Positions 27,721 to 36,700 of a stretch of 64,000 nt of DNA are shown one piece after another (position 1 is the stretch's first letter; every line of letters begins with the position of its first letter). The notes under the pieces were generated by a model. That model was given only the letters and a program-made list of their open reading frames with translations, was not told the origin of the DNA and made no database searches. The stretch spans positions 1 through 64,000 of the forward strand of contig WJYM01000014.1 of the NCBI GenBank assembly GCA_009668205.1, in the 5' to 3' direction. The DNA is from Enterobacteriaceae bacterium RIT691. Its GTDB lineage: Bacteria > Pseudomonadota > Gammaproteobacteria > Enterobacterales > Enterobacteriaceae. Position numbers and translations under genes: made by a program.

Positions 27721-30700
27721 ATGCATCCTGTTTCTATCATTTCTGAATTGACCGGCGTCACCAGCAATGTTCAGGCATCTGAAGTGACCCTTTCCGCCCC
27801 CTCTGTTGTGAAGCTTCAGCTTGAGCGCTCGGATATTGCCTCAATCACAAGAACCGGGCAGGACATGGTGATCAGGCTGCATTCGGGCGAAACCATTACG
27901 ATCAAAAACTTCTACGAAACCTCGCAGGGGACCAGCCACCTGGTTTTGGAAGATAGCCAGGGAGCGCTGTGGTGGGTACAGGATCCTGGCAGCGCGCTGC
28001 ATTTCCAGCAGATTGAGAATTTTGATGCCTTTATGATCGCCGATGGTCATTCCGAGGGCGGAGCTATCTGGCCATGGGTACTGGGGGGTGTCGCAGTTGC
28101 CGCCGGTATCGGGCTTGCCGCTGGCGGCGGCGGTGGTGGCGGCGGCGGTGGCTCAGACCACCACAGCAGTGACAGCAATAGCAGCGGGAACGGCAGTGGA
28201 AACGGCAGCGTTTCTGGCAGTGGAAGTAATACCAGTGGGAACGGCTCGACCGATCCTGCAGACCCTAAAGACACCACCCCGCCGGGCGCACCGACCAATC
28301 TGGTGGTCTCACCTGACGGCACCACGGTCACCGGCAAAGCCGAAGCCGGCAGCACCGTTGAGGTCAAAGACGCCAATGGCAATGTGCTGGGCAAAGGCAC
28401 CGCTGACAACGACGGTAACTTCAGCGTCACGCTTTCCAATCCGCAAATCAGCGGCGAACATTTGAGTGTCGATGCCACTGATAAAGCGGGTAATACAAGT
28501 CCTCCGGCCTCCGTGACGGCACCTAATGTCGATCTGCCGGAAACACCGGTCATCACCAGCGCATTCGACGAACACACGTCTATACCCACCCCGCTGACCA
28601 ACAATCAGTACACCAGCGATAATACGCCGCTCCTGAAAGGGACCGGCACCGCAGGCAGTACCGTTCATATTTTCGAAAACGGACACCAGATTGGGACCAC
28701 CGTGGTCGGCAGCGACGGTAACTGGAGCTTTACGATCACCAGCCCGCTGGCCGACGGTGCCTACGCGTTTACCGCCATTGCTTACAATATTAAAGGCAAC
28801 AGCCTCGAGTCTTCTCACTTCACGCTGCATATTGATACCACCGCGCCAGACGCGCCGCAGCTACAAGCCGTCACTGACGATGTGGGCCCCATTGTCGGTA
28901 ACCTGCAAAACGGTGCGATAACCGATGATGCTAAACCGACGTTCTCCGGGAAAGGGGAAGCCGGGGATACCGTCACCTTCTACGACGGGCAAACGGTCAT
29001 TGGTACCACCACAGTAGATGCCAGCGGCAACTGGAGCTTTACGCCGTCACAGGCGCTCAGCGAAACCACGCATACGATTACACTCACCCAGACGGACCTG
29101 GCCGGTAATGTCAGTGCCATCACCACGGCACCGACCTTCACCGTGGACGTCACGCCGCCCAATCCTCCGATTATTTCCACCATCTCCTATGACGGCACCA
29201 CTGTCACCGGGAACGCCGAGGCGGGCAGCACGGTATCCATCTACGGCAGCGGCAATGTTCTGTTGGGTTCTACGGTGGTGAAGGACGATGGGAGCTTCAC
29301 TATCACCCTGAATCCGGCCCAGACACACAGCGAACCGCTGGAGGCGCGGATTCAGGATGTCGCAGGTAACGTCGGGCACCCTACTGATTTCATGGGTTCT
29401 GATTCCGGTTACCCCCCACAGCCGGTTATCGTCAGCGTGAACGATGACGTCGCACCGGCCACCGGAAGTATCGCCAGCGGCGGCTACACCAATGACACCA
29501 CGCCAACGCTTAGCGGCACCGCGGAGCCGAATGCCTTCATTACCGTCAGCGATAACGGGACACCGCTTTTTCCCGTTGTTCAGGCTGACAGCAGCGGCAA
29601 CTGGACGTTCACCCCCATCCCTCCGTTGATGGATGGCGACCATATCTTCACCGCCACGCAAAATAACGGTATCGGCGTCAGCGGCCCTTCCACGTCGTTT
29701 TCCATCGATGTGGACACCCAAATCCCGATCCTCGATCATCTTCAGGTGATCAATCAAGGACAAACCCTGACGGGCACGACGGAAGCGGGCAGCACCGTCA
29801 TTGTCAAAGACAGCTTCGGCACCCAGTTAGGCACCGGCACAGCCGATCAGAACGGTAATTTCTCCATCACCCTGAGCTCGCCGAAAACCAACGGTGAATC
29901 CCTGACCGTCAGCGTGACTGACAGAGCGGCCAACGTGGGAATGCCGGAAAACGTGATTGCGCCGGATATCACGCCACCTGCAGCACCCACCGGGTTAGCG
30001 GTGACTGCCGATGGCCTGTTCGTGACCGGCCATGCTGAAGCAGGCAGCCTGGTCACCATTACCGACAGCAATGGCAATGTGTTAGGTACCGGCCTCACCA
30101 ATTCCAGCGGTAACTTTATCGCCTCCCTTAATTCGCCACAGCTCAATGGTCAGGGCCTGTTTGCCGTTGCGGAAGATGCCGCACACAACAAGAGCCTGCC
30201 TTCAGGCGTGGTGGCCCCGGACATTACCCCGCCGGATGCACCCGATCATCTGCTGGTCAATGCCGCAGGCACACAGCTGACGGGCCATGCGGAAGCGGGT
30301 AGCACTATTTCGGTGAAAGACCCAGAGGGTCACGTGATTGGTACGGGCAAAGCGGGCTCTGATGGACAGTTCACCATTGCGCTCTCCCCGGCCCAGGACA
30401 ACGGTGAAATTCTTTCTGCCACCGCGACCGATTTGTCAGGCAACACCAGCCTGCCCGGTTATGCGACGGCACCGGATACCACTCCGCCAGCCATTCCGGT
30501 GATCCTCGATGTGTATGATGACGTCCCGGGGATCGTTGGCACCGTTCTGAACGGGCACACCACCAACGACTCGAAGCCCACCCTTTCCGGTACGGCCGAG
30601 GCGGGTACCACGGTTAAAGTGTATGACAACGGGAGTTATTTAGGACTGGCAACGTTTGACTCTGCCGGACACTGGACGTTTACCCCAGGTACTGCGCTGT

Positions 30701-33700
30701 CCGAAGGCAGCCATCAGTTCACCGTCACGTCTGCGGACGCGGCGGGTAATGTCAGTACTTCCGTCCCCTGGACCATTTTGGTCGATACCGTTGCCCCGCA
30801 GGCGCCCACAATTACCCTGGTGTATGACGATGCGCCAGGCATCATTGGCCCGGTGGCCAACGGCGGACTCACCAATGACAGTACCCCAACAGTCAGTGGT
30901 TCAGGCCAGCCGGGCAGCGTCGTGCATCTGTTCGACAACGGTAATCTACTGGCCGACATCACCGTCAGCGCCTCCGGTACCTGGAGCTGGACCATCTCCC
31001 CGGCGCTCGAGGGGAGTTTGCATTCGCTGACCGTCAACGCCAGTGACAGCTATGGCAACACCTCGTCCACGTCTTCGCCCTGGACCTTTACGCTGGAGAC
31101 CGACTTCCCAGCAACGCCTACCATTATCAGCGTCACGACTGCCGGCGGTGACGCCATCGGTTACGGCGCGCTCACCAACGAAACCAAACCGCACATTATC
31201 GGGAAGGCTGATGCCAACGCGGTCATCACGCTTTCAGACAATGGCAACATCATCGGGACTACCACCGCCGACAGTAGCGGAAACTGGACCTTTACGCTGA
31301 CGGTTGCGCTGACGGATGGCCCGAATAATCTCAGAGCCTTCGCCACCGATGCCGCAGGCAACGTCAGTGGCGCAGTTAACTATCCGCTGCTGGTCGATGC
31401 CACTGCGCCGATCGCACCGCAGGTCATTTCCGCCACCATTCAGGTCAGTGGACATGATGTGCTGTTGGCCAACGGCAGCATCACCAATCAGACTGAGCCG
31501 CTGCTGAAAGGCACCGCCGAAGCTGGCACGACCATTAAGCTGTATGACAATGGCGATTATCTGGGTTCCGCGCTGGTCGATGCCCAGGGGAAATGGAGCT
31601 TCCAGCCCGGGACCGGATTCGGAGAGGGTCTGAATGTTATCACCGCCACGTCGACCGATACGGCGGGGAACGTCAGCCCCCCTTCCAGTAACTTCTCGAT
31701 CGACATAGATACCGTCGCGCCAGCAACGCCAGCTGCACCGCTGGTGGCAGATAACGTGCTGCCTGTCGTTGGCTATATTACGAATGGAGGCTCAACCAAC
31801 GACACCACGCCGACCTTCAGCGGCACAGGGGAAGTGGGGAGCACCATCACGATTTACAACGGTGCAAGCGTGCTCGGGACGACCACCGTTAATGAAAGCG
31901 GCAACTGGACCTTCACACCCGGAAATTTAGCGCAGGCCACCTACTCCATCACCACCACGGAAACGGATATTGCGGGCAATACCAGCGGTCCATCTGCGGC
32001 GGTTGGCTTCACCATTGATACCGCGGCGCCGTCAGCACCGTTGATCGATTACGCGGTAGATGATGTCGGGGCGCCGGTGAATATCAACAGCGGCGGTCTC
32101 ACCAGCGATAACACGCCGCAACTGACCGGGAGAGCGGAAGCCTACAGCACGATTACCGTGACCTACGGCAACGTCACCCTCGGTGTCACCACCGCCGACA
32201 GCACCGGACACTGGTCGCTGCCGATTACCCAAAACCTACCGGATGGTCCGTACAGTTTCACGGCAACGGCCACCGATAAAGCCGGTAACGTCAGCGGGCC
32301 ATCCGATGCCTTTACCCTCGCCATCGATACCTCGGTGCTTTTACCGCCGGTGGTCACGCATATCGCCGATAACGTGGGCGTGATTCAGGGTGACCTGAGC
32401 AGTGGAATGTCTACCGATGACCAGCAGTTGGCTATCTCCGGGACGGCCCAGAACGGCACCACGGTCGTTATCTACGATAACGGCTCGCCAATCGGCACGG
32501 CAACGGTGACCAATGGTCAATGGTCGTTCCTGACGCCAACGCTTTCGGAAACCACGCACAGCTTCACGTTTACCGAGAGAGATTTTGCGAATCGGGAAAG
32601 TCAGCCGACCGCTGCGGTGTCGATCACCGTGGATATCACCGCGCCGAATAACCCGACGATTTCTGCTGTGCAGTCAGATGGCCTTACGATCAGCGGCAGC
32701 GCGGAAGCTAACTCGACGGTGATCATCAAAGATGACAACGGCAACGTGCTGGGGACAGGGCATGCAGACGGCTCGGGTGCCTTTACCCTTACGCTGACAG
32801 CGCCTCAGCAAAACGGGCAGGATCTTATCGCTATCGCTCAGGATCTGGCGGGCAATCAGAGTAGCGGCCTGCACTTCCCGGCGTTCAACGTCACGCAGTT
32901 CCCGAACGTACCGGTCATTACCCTGGTTGATGATAATGTCGGCCCGGTCACCGGCGCCGTCACGTCTGGCGGCAGCACCGACGACACCACACCAACGCTG
33001 AGCGGTACGGCGGATCCCGGCGTCGAGGTTCATATTTTGATCGGCGGTGTTGATGTTGCCACCGTCACCGCCACCGCCAGTGGCACATGGAGCTATACGC
33101 CTTCCCCTGCGCTCCTGGAACAAACCTATACGTTCACCGTCTTTGCCCACAACACGTTTGGCGATAGCGGGGTATCCGCACCGTTCACCCTCACCATCGA
33201 TCGCAGTGCGCCATCAGCACCAGACATCACGAATGCCTACGATGACGTTCAGCCACACATCGGTACGCTGACCGATGGCGCGCTGACCAACGACACGCGG
33301 CCAACGCTGAATGGCACCAGTGAAAATAATGCGACGATCACTATCTTCGATAATGGCGTGAAAATCGGGACGACCGTCGCCGACGGCAGCGGTGCCTGGA
33401 GCTTTACGCCAACCAGCGATATCGGCAGCACCACGCATATTTTCACCGCTCAGGCGACAGATGCCGCGGGCAATACCGGGCCGTCCTCCGGTGATTTTAA
33501 GCTGGTGGTGGATGCTCTCGCACCGTCTGCACCGACGATCGCGGCCGTCACCAACGACACCACACTCCCGGCTGTTGTGGTCAATCCTGGCCAGCCGACC
33601 AATGATAACCACCCGGTTCTCAGCGGAACTGCGGAGGACGGTAGCACCGTCAACGTGTATGACAATGGCTCACTGATTGGCACCGCAACCAGCATCGGCG

Positions 33701-36700
33701 GCAGCTGGAGCTTTACCTTCCCGGCGGGCACTACGCTTGCGGATGGCAGCCATAATCTGACGGTCACTGCCACCGATCCGGCGGGTAACACCAGCGCGCC
33801 TTCACAGGCTTACCTGATCACCGTCGATACCCTGCCACCCGCCATGCCGATCCTGAACAGCGTGATGGACGATCAGCCAGCCAATGTCGGGGCGCTGATC
33901 AACGGACAGCTTACCAACGACAATACGCCAACGCTGAATGGTCATGGAGAAGCAGGTTCCACGATAACGATCCGCGTGGATAATCTGCCTGTCGGCACCG
34001 CACTGGTTGACGGCACTGGCGTCTGGACCTGGACGCCGACCACCCCGCTGCTTGATGGCAAACACACGTTCACCCTGTACGCCAACGATCCCGCAGGCAA
34101 CAGCAGTGGGACCACCACCGGCTTTACCGTGACCGTTGATGCCACTGCGCCGCTCGCACCGGCCATCACCTCCGTCGTCGATAATACCGCGCCGGTGGTT
34201 GGCGTTGTCGACAATGGCGGGTTCACCAACGAAACCCATCCTGTCATCAGCGGAACGGGCGAAGCGGGTACCACCATCACCCTGTATAACGGCGCTACGC
34301 TGCTGGGGACCACGACCGTTAATCCACAAGGCAACTGGTCGTTCACCCCAACAACGGCGTTGGCCGCCACCACCTGGAACATCACCGCCACAGCAACGGA
34401 TGCCGCCGGTAACACCGGACCGGCCTCGGATGTACGCACCTTTACCATCGATATCACTGCGCCAAATGCGCCGGTCATCACCACGGTGTTTGACGATCAG
34501 GGAACCCTCACCGGCAACCTGAGCAACGGCAGCATTACCGACGATACGCGTCCTGCGATCAGCGGCACCAGCGACGCCAATGCCAGGATCAGCCTGTATG
34601 ACAACGGCAGCCTGCTGACGACGGTGACCGCCAACAGCAGCGGTGTGTGGACGTACACCCCAACGGCAGATTTAACGCAGGGGAACCACATTCTGAGCGC
34701 CACCGCCGCCGATGCGGCAGGCAATATTAGCTCACCGTCGAACATCGTCACCTTTGTGGTCGACTCCCTGGCACCGCTGACGCCAGTGATCACCCTGCTG
34801 AACGATGATGTCGCCCCGGTGGTGGGATCCGTGGTATCCGGTGGCAGCACCAATGACAAAACCCCGACGCTTTCCGGTACTGCGGAAGCGGGGTCTACGG
34901 TCAAAATCTACGATGGCCCGACGCTTGTCGGGACCACCACTGCAGATGGTTCGGGCAAGTGGACTGTCACTACCATCACGCTGGGTGATGGGCCGCATGC
35001 GTTCACTGCCACGTCGACGGATACGGCGGGTAACGTCAGCGGTGCATCGCAGGCGTTCAACGTCACCATTGATACCGTCGCGCCGGGGATGCCGGTTGTG
35101 CTCACCGTGGCTGATGATGTGCCCGGTGGCGCCGTTGGCCCGCTGACCAACGGCCAGCTCACCAACGACAATACGCCGACGCTGACCGGAACCGCCGAAG
35201 CAGGCAGCACCATCAGCGTGTATGACGGCTCTACCCTGCTGGGGACCACGGTGGCCACTGGCGGAAACTGGACCTTCACGCCGGGCAGCGCACTGACCGA
35301 CGGTTCACACACCCTGACCGTCACCGCCACCGATGCCGCGGGTAATGTGAGTCCGCCGACCGCCGGCTTTGTGGTGATGGTGGACGCGACCGCGCCAGTG
35401 ACGCCAGCGATCACCAGCATCGTGGACGATATACCGAATATTGTGGGCAATGTCGGCAATGGTCAGTACACCAACGATGCTAACCCAACGCTGAACGGTA
35501 CGGCAGAAGCCAACAGCACGGTGAGGATCTACGACGGGTCAACGCTACTCACCACCCTGACCGCCAGCGGTACCGGTACCTGGAACTGGACACCAACGGT
35601 CGCCCTGTCGCAGGGGAATCACAGCTTTACCGTCACCTCCACGGACGCGGCAGGTAACCTCAGCCCAACCTCGGCGGCGGCCACGATCATTGTGGATACG
35701 ATCCCGCCGGGTGCGGTGACAGGGCTTGCCATGAACGGCACCGGGACACGCGTCACCGGCAGCGCAGAGGCTAACAGCACCGTCACGATCACCAGCAGTA
35801 CAGGGACAGTTTTGGGCACGGCAACGGCCGACGGGACCGGGGCCTTTACCGTCACCCTTTCACCTGCACAGACCATCGGCCAAACCTTGCTGGCCTTCGC
35901 GCAGGACAGAGCGGGTAACGTTGGCGTGTCAGTCAACTTCACCGCACCGGATACTCGTGTGCCGGACGCGCCAGCCATCACCAGCGTCATGGACGACGTC
36001 GCGCTGTACACGGGGACGCTCACCAACGGACAGCTGACCAACGATCCAACGCCAACGCTGAACGGCACGGCGCAGGCCAACGCAACCGTCACTATCTATA
36101 ACAACGGCGCGTTCCTGGGGACAACCACCGCCAATGCCAGCGGCGTCTGGACGTACACACCGACCAGCAATATGACTGAAGGCAGCCATGCGTTTACCGC
36201 TACGGCGACAAATGCCAATGGGACCGGCAGCCCGTCGTCGTCGATAAGCGTCATTATTGACACTACCGCGCCGTCAACGCCAACCATCGCTATCAGTGCC
36301 GATGGCGGAACCCTGAGCGGCACCGCCGAAGCCAACAGCACCATTACCATCACGCTGCCAGGTGGCGCAGGTACGCTGACCACCACCACCGGCAGTAACG
36401 GCAGCTGGAGCCTGACGCTACCGGTTCGTGAAATTGAAGGCCAAAAAATCTTCGCCACCGCGACGGACCAGGCGGGGAATACCTCCGGTAGCAACAGCGT
36501 GACCGCGCCAGTGCTACAGCTGTCGGCCAGTGACAATATCACCAACCTGGCGCTCACCAGCACCGCGACCACCAGCAATCAGCACTACACGGATTACGGT
36601 ATCGTGCTGGTGAATGCGCTGGGCAACGTGGCATCGGTGTTGGGCAACAACACGGCGGCGGTGCAATTCACTATCGCCAACGGCGGTTCTGGCGATGTCA

